Positions 1 to 11,700 of a stretch of DNA of 64,000 nucleotides are shown piece after piece. This DNA comes from Limonium bicolor (Eukaryota > Streptophyta > Magnoliopsida > Caryophyllales > Plumbaginaceae). Position 1 is the first letter of the stretch. Each line of letters starts with the position of its first letter. Position numbers and translations under genes: made by a program. The stretch spans positions 92,940,839 to 93,004,838 of the forward strand of contig CM041778.1 of NCBI GenBank assembly GCA_023374045.1, written 5' to 3'. Below the pieces are notes generated by a model that did no database searches, was not told the DNA's origin, and worked only from the letters and a program-made list of their open reading frames with translations.

Positions 1-273
1 CTTCCAATCCTTATTAATCGAACAATGGGATTTTACCATCAATCCCAAGTAAGAAGCAAACTGCTGCTTCGACCCACCAGAATGTCGGAGGTACTTGTCC
101 CAGAACAAATCGATGGGAGCATTTTTCTTCTCCTTCAACCCACGGGTCGGTCCACGTCCCTTCCGAGTGTCCTGCGAAGTAGATGTAGCTGGTGGTTCTT
201 CAGTAGGGACGTCATCGTCAATATCATCCAACCCCAACAGTAAGTCCTCTTCGACTCTATCGTCAGGATCCAT
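1..273 (-). CDS. CACTA second protein, N-terminal part (Transposase_24-like), partial at edge
   Basis: An open frame starts at ATG 273-271 and stays open to the left edge, about 90 codons. The N-terminus is acidic (MDPDDRVEEDLLLGL), followed by a Ser/Thr/Pro-rich stretch and a basic GRGPTRGLKEKK segment, then a region ending in FASYLGLMVKSHCSINKDWK. The same order, with FTAYGSHLVKTYCNIN, occurs in the second gene of the CACTA at 29316-42646, so I assign it to the same TNPA/Transposase_24-type gene. In CACTA elements this product is thought to bind subterminal repeats. It lies about 120 bp downstream of the TNP2 remnant on the same strand, the usual order. No lesion is visible in this fragment. 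Confidence 0.72.
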   Translation of the reverse strand, partial: MDPDDRVEEDLLLGLDDIDDDVPTEEPPATSTSQDTRKGRGPTRGLKEKKNAPIDLFWDKYLRHSGGSKQQFASYLGLMVKSHCSINKDWK

Positions 274-395
274 AATCTGAAAAATAATCAACAATTAACA
301 AGGTTAATACGAACATCTACTGAATCAAATATTGAAACATGACAAAAATGAAATAATTAATATAATATTGTCAACCAAACTTACAAAATAACATT

Positions 396-3260
396 TCATC
401 GTTCAATCCACAATCCTTCGTTGTGGTCGGACCTTCGATATTCAAAATTAGTTACATTATCTACCTCCATCGGCAACCGAATAGGTACATCTGTTTCATC
501 TTCACAGTCGTATTCATCCTCATCAACAATATTATCAATCCCAACTATCGATCTTTTACTCTGCATTACAATAGACCATCTGGGATTAGACTGATCACGA
601 CAGTAGAATACTTGTTTTGCCTTTGATGCAACGATAAAGGGTTCATCAGTAGGAGCCGCTGTCGTTAAATCAACTAGCTTCATACCATGATCCTCCTCAC
701 GATATCCCTGTTTGTTGTCCACCCATTTGCAACGAAATACACAAGTTTCATAACTAGTGTAATTCAAGACCCAAATATCCTCAATAACACCATAATATTC
801 GTTCTTCAGTGTATTACGATTTGTTCCTGTGAAAATGTCTTGTGAAGCGATAAGATGCACACCACTGTTCTGGTTTGTCGATTTACAATCTTGACGTTCA
901 GTGTAAAACGAAAATCCATTTACATCATATCCTTCATAAGACAACACATCGAGATTTGGACCAAGTGCCAACAACTGGATCATTTCATCCACGTTCCTTG
1001 AATCTTCATACAACACCTTCTGTCTGAACCACTTAACAAATGTTGCATTCTGCTCTTTTTTTAATTTGGCATTACTCATCGTTGGGTGTTTTGTTTTGAG
1101 GTAGGCTAGGTGTGCATCGAAATACGGTTCAACAACTTCAGAATGATTCAACACAACCAGATGTGCCTTGTTCAATGTATCAAAATCAACTCTGCATAAT
1201 TTTTTCCCACAGGTACCAACCCCTTTAAGCCTGCCATCATGTCTTGCTTTCGGTAATCCAATAACATCAACACCGTGTAAGTAGTGAGTGCAGAAGTCAA
1301 CTACCTCCTCTGTTACTGTCCCTTCAATTATACTTCCCTCTGGACGCCGACGGTTTTTCATTTTCTTTTTCAGTATACCCATATATCTCTCAAACGGATA
1401 CATGTATCGAAGGTATAACGGACCACAATGTTTGATCTCTCTAACAAGATGAACAAGTAGATGCACCATAATATCAAAAAACGAAGGAGGAAAATACATT
1501 TCCAACTGACACATGGTGATCACAAGGTCATTCTGTAGTTTATCCAGCGTCTCCACATCAAGCACTTTACACGAAATTCCTTTGAAAAAAACACATAAAT
1601 TTGTAATAGTTTTCCTGACATCAGCTGGAAGGATTCCACGGAGAGCAACCGGAAGTAAGTGCTGCATCAGCACATGATAGTCGTGAGACTTCATCCCTAC
1701 CGAAGTTGTTCACCACATTCTTCAACTGATTGTAAGTCTCAGCAGCAGATAGTGGTGGTTGAGCGACTGCATGATCCGTTTTTCCATCAAACTCTTTTGT
1801 CATCTTACGATATTTGTGCCCTTTAGGAAGGAATTTCCGATGGCCCATGTACACATTTTTCCACTGTGTTTTAACCGTATACTGCAAGTTCTATCTCCAC
1901 TATAGGGCACGCTAGAGCTCCTTTAATTGTGTATCCCGAGAGGTTACCGTATGCAGGGAAATCATTGATCGTACAAACAACATAGCCCGGAGCGTGAAGT
2001 TTTCCATACCATATGAATCATACACCGTCGCACCTTCATTCCACACAACAATTTTAACTCGTCAATAAGTGGTTGCAAAACACATCAATTTTGTTTCCCG
2101 GTTGTTTTGGACCCGATATCAACAGAGAGAGGAGAATATGTCTGGGTTTCATACACAACCATGGTGGAAGATTTATGTCAATAAAACAGGCCAGTACTGT
2201 GTATACTGCTCAAAGTGCCATAAGGGTTCATCCCATCAGTGCATAAACCAAGTCTTAAGTTCCTTGGGTCTGTACCGAATTGAGGGTATATTCTGTCAAT
2301 GTTTCTCCATTGTGGTGAATCGGCTGGATGTCTCAATTTACCATCATCCTTTCTATGGGTAGCATGCCATCGGAGGTTCTCAGCATCTTTCTGAACTGCA
2401 AACAAACGTTTGAATCGGGGAATTATCGGTAGATACCACAACACCTTCGCAGGAGAGCCCACTTTAGTGCTTATGTGGTTTCTATCACCCTTTTTTACAT
2501 AGCGTGATTCCCCACATTCAGAGCAATGGTCATCCAACTCATTCTCCTTCCAATACAACATACACCCATTTGGACAAGCATGTATTTTTTATATTCCATA
2601 CCCATCGGACACATTAACTTCTTGCCTCATAAGTTGTTGTGGGTATCACATTGTCCTTTGGTAGTACATTCTTCAGCAGTTGTAAAAGATCTGTAAAACT
2701 GACATCACTCCATCCATGTCTCGCCTTCAGATTGAATAGTTTTAAGACAACGCTCAATTTGTTTTGTGTTTGCGTTTCACATCCACTGTACAACGGTTCC
2801 TTTGATGCTTCCATCAGATTTTCGAATGATTTGGGTTTGTTGGAAAATGTTGTTCAACTCTTCCATCATTGCATTAAGGTCCTCCTGATCATCTGAATCA
2901 CTACCTAGTGAATCATCTGAGTATCCCAAAATCGTGTGAAGCATCCATTTTGATTGTTCTGAAACAACGTTATCAGCACATTCAAACACTTGTACTGAAT
3001 GTTGACCAGCAGTATTGTTATGGCTTCATAATCATCTGTAAACCCTCTGTGAATCAGATGACTCCTTAATCTTGTCCACACCTCGGTATTTGAAGTCGTT
3101 CTTTGAAATCGACACAGGACATCGAATATATCCCTTATCCCTGGTTTAAGATTGTCAACAAGGACTTTGCAAAAAATTTATCGACCCCTTGTAGGTACTT
3201 GATGTCCAATCTTCACTGTACATCACTGAGCGCTCATCTCCTTTTTCAACACACCAGAGA
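396..3260 (-). pseudogene. CACTA TNP2-type transposase, decayed
   Basis: Pieces of one TNP2 protein run in order from about 3260 to 396. They are an N-terminal transposase-associated Cys region (about 3250-2980, several frames), an acidic linker (2989-2777), Transposase_21 segments (2814-2614, 2561-2178 with GLCTDGMNPYGTLSS containing the first catalytic Asp, and 1887-1700), and an intact 432-codon stretch (1694-396). That stretch holds DUF4218 (LEMYFPPSFFDIMVHL, MYPFERYMGILK) and DUF4216 (YYGVIEDIWVLNY, FRCKWVD). Compared with the second CACTA copy, about 130 codons are missing at about 1695: NNFG is joined almost directly to MKSHDYHVLM. This removes the LDIMHI region with the second catalytic acidic residue. 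Frameshifts and stops occur elsewhere. It cannot encode an active enzyme. Confidence 0.9.
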
Positions 3261-4140
3261 TGTCGTGAACTCGTTCCATTGATCCCCTCTTTTTTATTTA
3301 CAGATTTAACAACCTAAACCTATCCAATCACCTACGATCTCACCTAGGAAGTTAATAATATCAGTAGTTCATGATAATTCGGCAGCATTACCCTACAGTT
3401 CTCCTAGTGTAGATATATATACGAATCGTTTCAATTCCACATATATATATGTACCACTAGAAGAACACTCGGGTAATGCTGCTGAAATTATCACTGACTA
3501 CTGTATTATTAACTCATTCACAACCTAGATGGTGAGATCAAAGGTCATTGGACAGTCCCAACAGGGACTATCTAAGACATACTCTATGGTATATCTCAGA
3601 AGGTAATTCTATTTGAATTGATTTTCCATGTTTAATAGAAAACCACAAAAAAATTGAAACATTTTAAATACAACCTGATGAGTACTGGATGGTCAGCTAG
3701 CGCGAACAGCACAGAAGAAGGAGAAGTAGACAAATGCTCTTGCGCGCTAGTATATAACACCTATTCAATGAAATTAGAATAAGGTTTTAATTTTATAAAA
3801 ACTTGAATAATTGAACATATTAAACAAACGAACAAGCTTAAATTCTGGAAAAAATTTGGCATGACCTTTGCGTATTTTTAGACACTCCACATTTTTTAAA
3901 GGCAGAAATTAACAAACATAGCAGCAACATTAACTCTCGGCAAACCATACGAATTATTATCCAGACAGACAAGTATGCATATAGTAAATGTATATAATCT
4001 ATATATATATATATGATCAATGACCAAAACATCCCACCCATTTCAACCCCATCATCACATTTCAACCACACTATGCAAATACATATTCTAATGATTGCAG
4101 AATACAAGTAGAATTTAGTATAACGTATTTGTGACAATAT

Positions 4141-4200
4141 TATATATATTATATATATATATATATATGTACATATTATATATACATTTATATTACTATT
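4141..4200. repeat. TA-dinucleotide-rich tract
   Basis: The sequence is largely alternating TA (TATATATTATATATATATAT and continuing). It is a simple repeat inside the CACTA intron-like region, and a similar shorter tract occurs near 4000-4014. Confidence 0.85.
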
Positions 4201-4842
4201 TTTTCTAAAATTATAATCAGAAATACAAGTGATTTACCGTGGGTTCTGATCAGGGAAAACCGGTGGCAGGGTTGACAGCAGAAGATAGACAAGTAGACAA
4301 TCGACTGTGTGTAGTGAATACAATGAAATTAAAGTACAAGGTTTTAATTTGAAAAATATATGATAATTGAACAAATTAACAAACAGATATTATTTGAAAA
4401 CATAACATTTTTAAAAAACTAACCTAATGATGAATAGGATGATCAAGTCAAATGGGAAGAAGAGGGATTGTTCAACCGTAGAGAAACACCTATTCAATAA
4501 AATAAAATAAGGTTAAATTCTGGAAAAAATTTGGCATGACCTTTGGTATTTTTATATACCACATTTTTTAAGGCAGAAACAAACATAGTACCAACATCAG
4601 AAAGACTATACGAAAACCCTTTCATTTTCCCTGCATAAACAAACATTTAAGAGAACTCTAGAGAATTGTTTTCATTCTTTTTCCCCTGCATAAACATACG
4701 TCGTACGACTCTCTCCTCCCTCGATCGCAATAACAACAACAATAATAATCATAATGTGACAGAAAAATAATATCTCAACCGACACGAGAAAATCAAAACA
4801 ACTAAAACAAAGAAGACAAAAAACAATTAACACATCAGTCCA

Positions 4843-4901
4843 CCACTCTCTGCTATCAAAACCAACTCTCTGCTATCAAAACCAACTCTCTGCTATCAAA
4901 A
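4843..4901. repeat. three tandem copies of a 20-bp unit
   Basis: The unit CCAACTCTCTGCTATCAAAA appears three times head to tail, the first copy being one base shorter. It is a local slippage-type expansion in non-coding CACTA sequence. Confidence 0.9.
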
Positions 4902-4917
4902 CCATTGCATAATATAT

Positions 4918-4944
4918 AATAGATATATATAATATTATATATAT

Positions 4945-4976
<32 letters not shown>
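4918..4976. repeat. TA microsatellite
   Basis: An imperfect then perfect (TA)n run (ATATATAATAGATATATATAA, then about 30 bases of pure TA). Confidence 0.88.
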
Positions 4977-4980
<4 letters not shown>

Positions 4981-5087
4981 CCCATATCGTCAAACGTCGT
5001 TCGCTCAAACAAACTGAATTTGTGAACTTCCATAATTTAAGGAATTAGTAAATTGCATCCCTATCTAGTGAACAAAAATATACATGC

Positions 5088-5322
5088 ATGCTCGCGCCTG
5101 TATTCATTCCAAAATTTTGCAACCCGACAGAGAATTTGTAGCCTAACGTTCGAACAAGATTTTCATCTCTAATTTGCAGCCCTAACTGTCGAACAAGATT
5201 CACAAAATTTTGCAACCCTTAAATGAGAACAAGAGCAATATACAAAATGCTCGCGCCTGTATTTCTCGACGCAATCGGAGAAACTTTTTTCTCCATATAT
5301 ACAATACATGCTCGCGCCTGTA
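5088..5322. repeat. three dispersed copies of ATGCTCGCGCCTGTA
   Basis: An exact 15-mer, ATGCTCGCGCCTGTA, occurs at 5088-5102, 5246-5260 and 5308-5322 in otherwise AT-rich sequence. The phrase TTTTGCAACCC also recurs nearby (about 5116 and 5209). The cluster lies just downstream of the leader exon of the CACTA transposase gene. It could be a degenerate tandem repeat or repeated regulatory sites; the sequence does not decide. Confidence 0.75.
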
Positions 5323-5357
5323 ATATATACAACAAGAACAACCCAACTGGCAAATAC

Positions 5358-5620
5358 CTTCGGTGGTGAGCAGAGAGATGAGAAATCGGAGTTAGTTAGG
5401 CGAGCAGGGACGGCGTTGGCGCGGCTGGGAAGGGCGGGCGTTGGCGCGCTTCAGTACAGGGGGAGCTTCGAGGTGACAAGATGAGGGCGGTGGAGCGAGA
5501 CTGGAGCAGGGCGACGGCGGAAGGCAAAACGGCGAGGGGGTGGGAGTCGTCGAGGAGAGGAAGGGAGTCGGAATCGCACAGAGAGCGGGAGGAAGAAGAA
5601 GCGGAGAAGAAGAAATGAGG
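5358..5620 (-). other. probable GC-rich untranslated leader exon of the CACTA transposase gene
   Basis: This block is GC-rich, unlike its surroundings, and reads on the minus strand into a good splice donor, CCGAAG followed by GTATTTGCC, with the exon ending at 5358. It lies between the terminal hairpin array and the intron-like region. The other CACTA in the window has the same arrangement at 42046-42240, which supports a conserved promoter/leader. The CGTTGGCGCG phrase is repeated twice (about 5412-5445). No long open frame is supported. Confidence 0.5.
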
Positions 5621-5640
5621 CTCGGGTTTTAATTCAATAA

Positions 5641-5985
5641 TTTAAACGACGGTTGATAAACAAACCGTCGTTTAAAATCTAGTCACGAGGGGAATAAACG
5701 ACGGTTCGTAGATAAACCGTGGTTTTTAAGTGTTGGCTAAGACTTTAAACGACGGTTCAATAGTAACCGTGGTTTATGTTGATTATATACGACGGTTGTA
5801 ACGGAACCGTCATTTATCTTCTAAGGCGTTGAACTAAACGACGGTTTATTTTGAAACCGTCGTTTATAAAGCGAGCCAAGCAACATATATGACGGTTCTC
5901 TAAATAACCGGTTTATACACTTTAAATGACGGTTTTTCATAACCGTGGTTAAAGCCCGTCATTTAAAATCTTTTTTCTACTAGTG
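5641..5985. repeat. CACTA subterminal hairpin array and terminus
   Basis: About seven short inverted-repeat units, spaced near 50 bp, have the form TAAACGACGGTT, a spacer of about 6-15 nt, then AACCGTCGTTTA or variants. Clear ones start near 5641, 5694, 5745, 5785, 5833, 5885 and 5925. They end in the CACTA terminus at 5981-5985. Subterminal repeats of this kind are the binding sites of the CACTA DNA-binding protein and define the ends used in transposition. Confidence 0.92.
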
Positions 5986-8774
5986 AATGTTATTATAAGG
6001 TTGTTAAGAGTTTTTTGGTGGAGTTTTAAGGCCATTGGAGGTGTTAACAAGTGTGAGTTGAAATGAGGAGTAAGTAACATAAGTGGTTAAGGTTAAACAA
6101 CAATGATTAGTGGTTCTTAGTTGGAAATCATTAGTGATTAAGTAAGATAGTTAATTAAAAGTGATAACCACCCAATTCAATCAATGTTTTAGGGTTTGAG
6201 AATTTGGACCCCGGAGGATAGTAAGCAATCGAACGACCAACGGTGAACGGTACAGTCTTCTTGTGACCTGCTTGCTAACGAGGTGTCCCTCGGCTTGTGT
6301 GCTATTTGTTTTTGTGTGCTCACTAAACAAGATAAAGCATGCAAACCGGAACATTATGTATGTATTGTTGTGTGATGTTGAAAACTAACACAACTTACCG
6401 TGAAAACCTACTAACTAACGTTTAGTAAGGAATCGAGTGAGACTAAGGAACACTCCCTAATATTAGTTTGTTAAAAACCGAAAGAGGTTTAACCAACAAA
6501 CATTGTCTTGAGACTTCTACTAACTTTAACTTGGGGGGAGTGAGGAATCCGGAATGGTACCGGCACTGTGTATTGGGGGAGGTCGGCATCCTTATCAGAT
6601 ACCGATTTCCAAATATGACTTGTCTTCGGGCTCGTCGCCTAGAGTCGACATATAGGCTCGGCCTCCTCAGACTACTTGTTCTAGGAGGGAGGATGCAGAG
6701 TGGATTTATCGTGAGTGATTAGAAGAGGTGTAGTTATTAAAGAGAGAAATTAATACTCAAAATATCCGTCGGGCTGCAAATTAAAACCCGGTCGTGTAGT
6801 ATAGAAGACAGAAGCGCCGGGGTCAAACCGTGGGACTTAAAGCGAGTTAAAACAGTTCCTAAGCTTGTCACAAAAGGGGGGAAGTTAATTGACTTGTTTT
6901 AGAGAATTAAAAGAGCAGATTAAATTACTGAGTGCAGATGAATTAAATGGAACTCCGGGTTCAGGGTTTATATCTGATTAATTATGCTATCTCTACCGGT
7001 TTAATATATTAGTTTGGCAAAGTTCCTGTTATTATTCTAAGGACTAAGTCATAGACCCTTAAGAATCGTTTACCAGAAAATGCTCGGTCTAATCAAGGTT
7101 CGAGCAATACTATGTAAACGGACGTAAATTCAAGGAATTATAATTGCATCTGTAAATACTAACTTATTAAATCATAATAAGTTTTCTCCAGATTTACGGC
7201 TTAAATAACCTGTCTATTTATCACCTGGTCTGATCAAAATAGACTTAGGAAAGCATTTAATAAATTCATGTAATATTAAATAATGAGAGAAATCCTTAAG
7301 CGTAACAAATGTATTTATTAAAAACCGGTAGAAATATTGATTACATAATTAAACAAACCATAATTAAAAACCTTGCCGGAGCAAATCCTCCTTAGCCAGA
7401 CATATTAACTGGTAATAAATCTGACAGAGGTTGGACGTAATAACAGCACGGAGACGTGATTAGTGAATGAAGAAATGGAGAGGTCGAAGAGTGAAACATG
7501 TACGTAGGCTATTAAAGTGAAGTGGGTGAATTAGAGATTAATGGAGTGAAATGGTATACGGAGCGATTTACTGGAGAGAATGAGATGAGGTGAGTGTGAG
7601 TGATTTTCAGGTTTTCTCCGTGCACTCGTACAGGCTGTAGGGAATGGGTATTTATAGAAGAAATTAAGAGGTAGTCTTCCGTAGATATTTGCTTCATTGA
7701 TTGCTTCATTGATTGAAGCATTAATTGCAGGGGACAGGAGCAGAACGCGTGAGCGAAATAGTAGGCGGTGCGGAGTAGATAGATATGGCGATTAAAGTTG
7801 AAGACGACGACTGCGCGAAGAAGAAACTAGTCCGGTCGTTGATTTTAGTCTTAACCGCCTATTAAGAGGCGGTTTCTTGTTGTTGTCCGTCCGTGGTCCG
7901 CCTCGCGGTTGTGTGTGGTGTCCGCCAGTTACGGGGCGGTTGCAGCCAGTCTCGTCCGCCACTTAGTAGGCGGTTGCACCCAGTCTCGTCCGCCACTTAG
8001 TAGGCGGTTGCAGCTGTGAGACGTCCGCCACTTAATAGGCGGTTGCAGCCTGTGACCGTGGCCTATTCCTTCAAACTTTGACCGGCTCTAGATTCTTCGT
8101 TTGGACTCTGTTTTCTGAGCCGTTTGCGTCTACGCGTTCGTCTCTCCGTCTACTTCACTCCCGGCTTGGTTTTCCTCATGTTAAACCAATAATTGTGAGA
8201 TAAACAATAAAATAAACTAGAGGAAAACTAACCGAAGTGGAGAAATGAGCAAGAAAAGTGCTAATATTATACATGAAATACACCTAAATAACATGCTCAT
8301 TTAGACACTTATCAGAGGCATACTAAGATGGCGTGGGGGATCTAGCCTACATCCCCAACAATTTAAGAATGTTGTTTATTGCCGGTAAGTGCCCTACTGC
8401 TGGCTAGGGTTAACCAAGCCCTACGAAAATAAACAACGAACTAAGGGTTAACCAGTTCTAATGGGAGAACGGTTGGCATATATGAGATAAGGTTTGAGAT
8501 AAGATACAACCATTTCTATTTACAGAACGGGTTGTATTCTAAGATTGAGATAAAGATTAAGATTGAGGTAATGTAAGATTGGACTGAGATTAAGAGGGAA
8601 CATAACTTGAGGAGTTAAATAATTGACTCACTAATTAAGGGAATGCATTTAAGTCGTTCATTGTGTTTGAACTTTGATTGTTCATAATTGGTTTGTTGTT
8701 TATTGCACATTCTATTATGTTGTGCATCTAATCAACCTCCATGCTATCGACAATTAGTCGTCGTAGCCACGTTA
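5986..8774. other. non-coding repetitive sequence, possible LTR remnant
   Basis: I find no gene here. Short ORFs (6468-6722, 7512-7721) lack recognisable domains. At 8311 the plus strand ends ...GACACTTATCA; read on the minus strand this is TGATAAGTGTCTAAATGAGC, which resembles LTR starts of Athila/Ogre/Retand-type Ty3 elements. A second LTR copy is not in the window, so this is a guess. A GC-rich hairpin array at about 7850-8060 is listed separately. The right border is cut by the Ty3 LTR that begins at 8775. Confidence 0.35.
7848..8062. repeat. array of GCGG/CCGC hairpin units
   Basis: Consecutive units contain short inverted repeats of the form CCGCC-(5-9 nt)-GGCGG, for example AACCGCCTATTAAGAGGCGGTT. 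The unit GTCCGCCACTTAGTAGGCGGTTGCA occurs about three times with spacings near 47 bp (about 7950-8050). The arms are kept while the linkers vary. The array lies near the LTR-like end at 8311. Confidence 0.8.
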
Positions 8775-11700
8775 TGTAACACCCCTACCATTAATACATG
8801 CTTACCATCCAATCTCCTTACACGTCAGATACACGCAGCGGATGTTTACTTACGTACAATGGGTGATACAATGCCAATAGCCACCCACGTGGCTAACAAG
8901 GCTACTACTACTGCTTACAGCATCGGTCTGATGGACCGGAATCCCGAGTACTACCCGTCCACAACACATACTCCATTCATCAAACGAATACTACAAGGTT
9001 CCATTCAATACTTTACTCCTTCATTAACCATACAATACAAAATACATAACCGAGTTTACTAGATTCCCAATACCATTACAATGCTTCTTCCAAGTTCATA
9101 CATACTCACTAGAGGCTACTTACTACCCGTTCCTCACACGCTACTTACTCTAAAATACCAGGGTGTCCCTCCGGTCTCTTCCTTGACCATATTCGTTTCG
9201 GGTACCTGCACACTAAAAAATGTCCCCGAAGGGGTCAGCTTTCGCCGAGCATGATAACCGCATACCCCGCGTACTAGTGAGGGTACGCCGACCACTTGGT
9301 CGAATACATGCGGTTCGTTTTCATACAAACATACGCATACATGCTTATACACGATACAATAATACTCACACAACGTACACACACAATTCATCATACAAGG
9401 AATACAATATAACCAACCAATACATACTTACCTCTTTCCGGATTACACATAAACACTCATGCACAATATACAATATTGTTAACTTCATTGGTCCACCCGG
9501 GTTAATCGGGTGGAGATTACTCTTTTACTCGTTACTTCACGCATACGCATACATACTCATACATACTTACGGATCCATACGTACTTACTCTTACTCTTAC
9601 TCAAGTTAATTCATCGGGACCTCCGGCCCTGGGGACTACTCCGTCCCACCTCCGGGATTTACTGACTCACCAATCCGAGATGCTACCCATTTAAGGGATT
9701 TGGGCCCGGACCAGTTAAGAGTCAGGATTTGCAGCCAAACCTCTTGTGACTCCGCATCCTCACGCGTGGCCGAAGCTATATCGGACTTCTACTCATTCCG
9801 GTTTACTCACTTAAGTAGGAGTTAGGTAGTTAGGAATTTGCAGAAGTCAACATTCAAGCCACATAATACAATACCCATGTACACTACGTACAAATACATT
9901 ACCATATACAAGTACACTACAAATACGATACACTTCATCATCATTCATATGTTTCATGAATTATACAAACTATTGTTCAGACAAATATCAAGAACAATGT
10001 AAACAAGCACAAGTAGGTGCAATATAGTCCGATTCATGCATTTATCTTATTAGGTGATCAAATAAGCACACAAATCGGGGTAACAGATTAGGATACAGGG
10101 CATGAAGAAATCATACCTTCACCGTTGTACTTGTATCCCAACATTCCTCCGGTATTCACAATTCAAATCCTATGATATACATACAACCAAATAATTAATC
10201 TAACTATCATTAACTTAATTCGGCTACCCTTACGCTTCCTAACTCATACTTATTAGGTCCTCACATTCTTATCTTACATTTTATTTACTTACTTTTAATT
10301 ACTTAACAATGGTTTACTTACACATATATGCACGTATGTATAGGTGGGTATACATATACTAACCATAGTCTTATAGTTTTTTTTTTTGTAAGTTTTGACC
10401 CGACCGAACTTGCGACCGACCTTGCAAGTTCGGTCCGAGTCAGTAAGTTACATCGGGTGAAGATTCCAGGGTCGACCGACCTTGCAAGTCCGGTCCCAAG
10501 GTCGGTCCATTCCAGTAAGTTACTTAACGGAAAAATTTTAGCCCGACCGACCTTGCAAGTCCGGTCGCCGGTCGCAAGGTCGGTCCATTCCAGTAGCTTA
10601 CTCGATGGAAATTTTTCTGGCGACCGAACTTGCTGTCCGGTCGCAAGTCCGGTCGATTCCATTAGGTTACACGGGAGAATTTTTCTGGTTCGACGAACTT
10701 GCAAGTCCGGTCACAAGTTCGGTCCGGCCCAGTATTTGCATTTTACTTCTGTTTTCAATCCCATACTTTACCCATTGTTTCTCCAATCTTCTTACATGTA
10801 ATCTCACATGTTTAAACACTACCTAGGCCCTTCAAATTGCCTTAGTTCATCACCAAATGCTTTACTAAACCCATCAATCCACTTACACAATTTCATCACT
10901 TCCCTTCCACACTTACAACAGTTTTTCATCCTCCAATGCTACAGATTTTTGCTCCTACTTCCCCCATGCATTCTCATCTCCTAATGCCATTTCCAAAGCC
11001 TACAATGTATTATCTTACCCTCCAATTCATTCCCAGGCCACTACAATACCTATACCCAAGTTCAACACTCTTGTCACCAATTCTTCCACACTAGTTCTTC
11101 CTAACTTCTCCAATGTATCTCTATACACTTTGTTACAGATTCTGGGTTCTTATTTCCTCCATTACTTCCTCAACTAATGCTACTCCTAGTATCCCAAAAT
11201 ACATCCGTTCACTTCCTAGTTACATCCCATTAACAAATCATACCCAAATCTGTTACAAGCTACTAAACGCTCCATTATACTCTCCACATACACCTAGTCA
11301 CTACCTAGGTTGTTTTCTCATCTTGAACACTTAAGTCCTCAAATTCCTAGATAAAATTTGACATAGTCTCCCCTATATTATTAACATTCTCCACATGGTT
11401 TCTCTCACACATTAACATCATCTCACCTGTTTATACACAACATCAATATACAAGCTCCCATACACCTTTACCAATACTAAAACACTACTAAAAATTCCTG
11501 CACTCAACAACCCAATACCCAACTAAGTTTCAATGCATTTTACATGTTTTCAACGGTTTTAAGCACTTAGATTCTCCTACACTACATTACTACACATACC
11601 ATTTCCATACTCTTTCAAACTTCTAAAAATCTGTTACATCCATACATATACAGGCTACATAAGGTGGATCCTTACTTTTCGTCTCTCTTCTAGTTTCTTT

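Larger units (their letters stand above)
3261..5340 (-). other. AT-rich intron-like region of the CACTA transposase gene
   Basis: No coding signal is seen on either strand. The stretch lies between the TNP2 N-terminus and a GC-rich leader exon, as expected for a 5' intron. It holds a partial internal duplication: a segment with AATTTGGCATGACCTTTG and the following TTTTTTAA-GGCAGAAA text occurs at about 3849 and again at about 4524. Long TA tracts and short tandem repeats are listed separately. The ORF at 3838-4137 on the minus strand spans this low-complexity sequence and is not credible as a gene. Confidence 0.55.
1..5985 (-). mobile_element. CACTA (En/Spm) transposon, truncated by window edge
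   Basis: The right end reads TAGTG at 5981-5985, which on the minus strand is CACTAGTAGAAAAAAG, a canonical CACTA terminus. Inside it are short inverted-repeat units, then a GC-rich leader, a long AT-rich intron-like region, a decayed TNP2 transposase gene and the start of a second gene running off the left edge. All genes read leftward, so 5985 is the 5' terminus of the element. The bases just outside are AAT, but the matching target duplication lies beyond the window. The transposase has an internal deletion, so the copy is non-autonomous as it stands. Confidence 0.93.

Noticed and set aside
8325..8345. Primer site TGGCGTGGGGGATC after the LTR-like end at 8311.
   Set aside because: Match to a tRNA-Asp-type primer site is partial and the spacing of 13 bases is long. 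The LTR-like motif reads in the opposite direction.
8688..9062. A 124-codon plus-strand ORF.
   Set aside because: It straddles the LTR border at 8775 and its LTR part recurs at 18704-18907. It is antisense to the element and has no domain.
10318..10801. Overlapping ORFs of 128-157 codons on both strands, also at 20305-20618, 39363-39731 and 53383-53828.
   Set aside because: They are translations of the hairpin tandem array, which avoids stops by composition.
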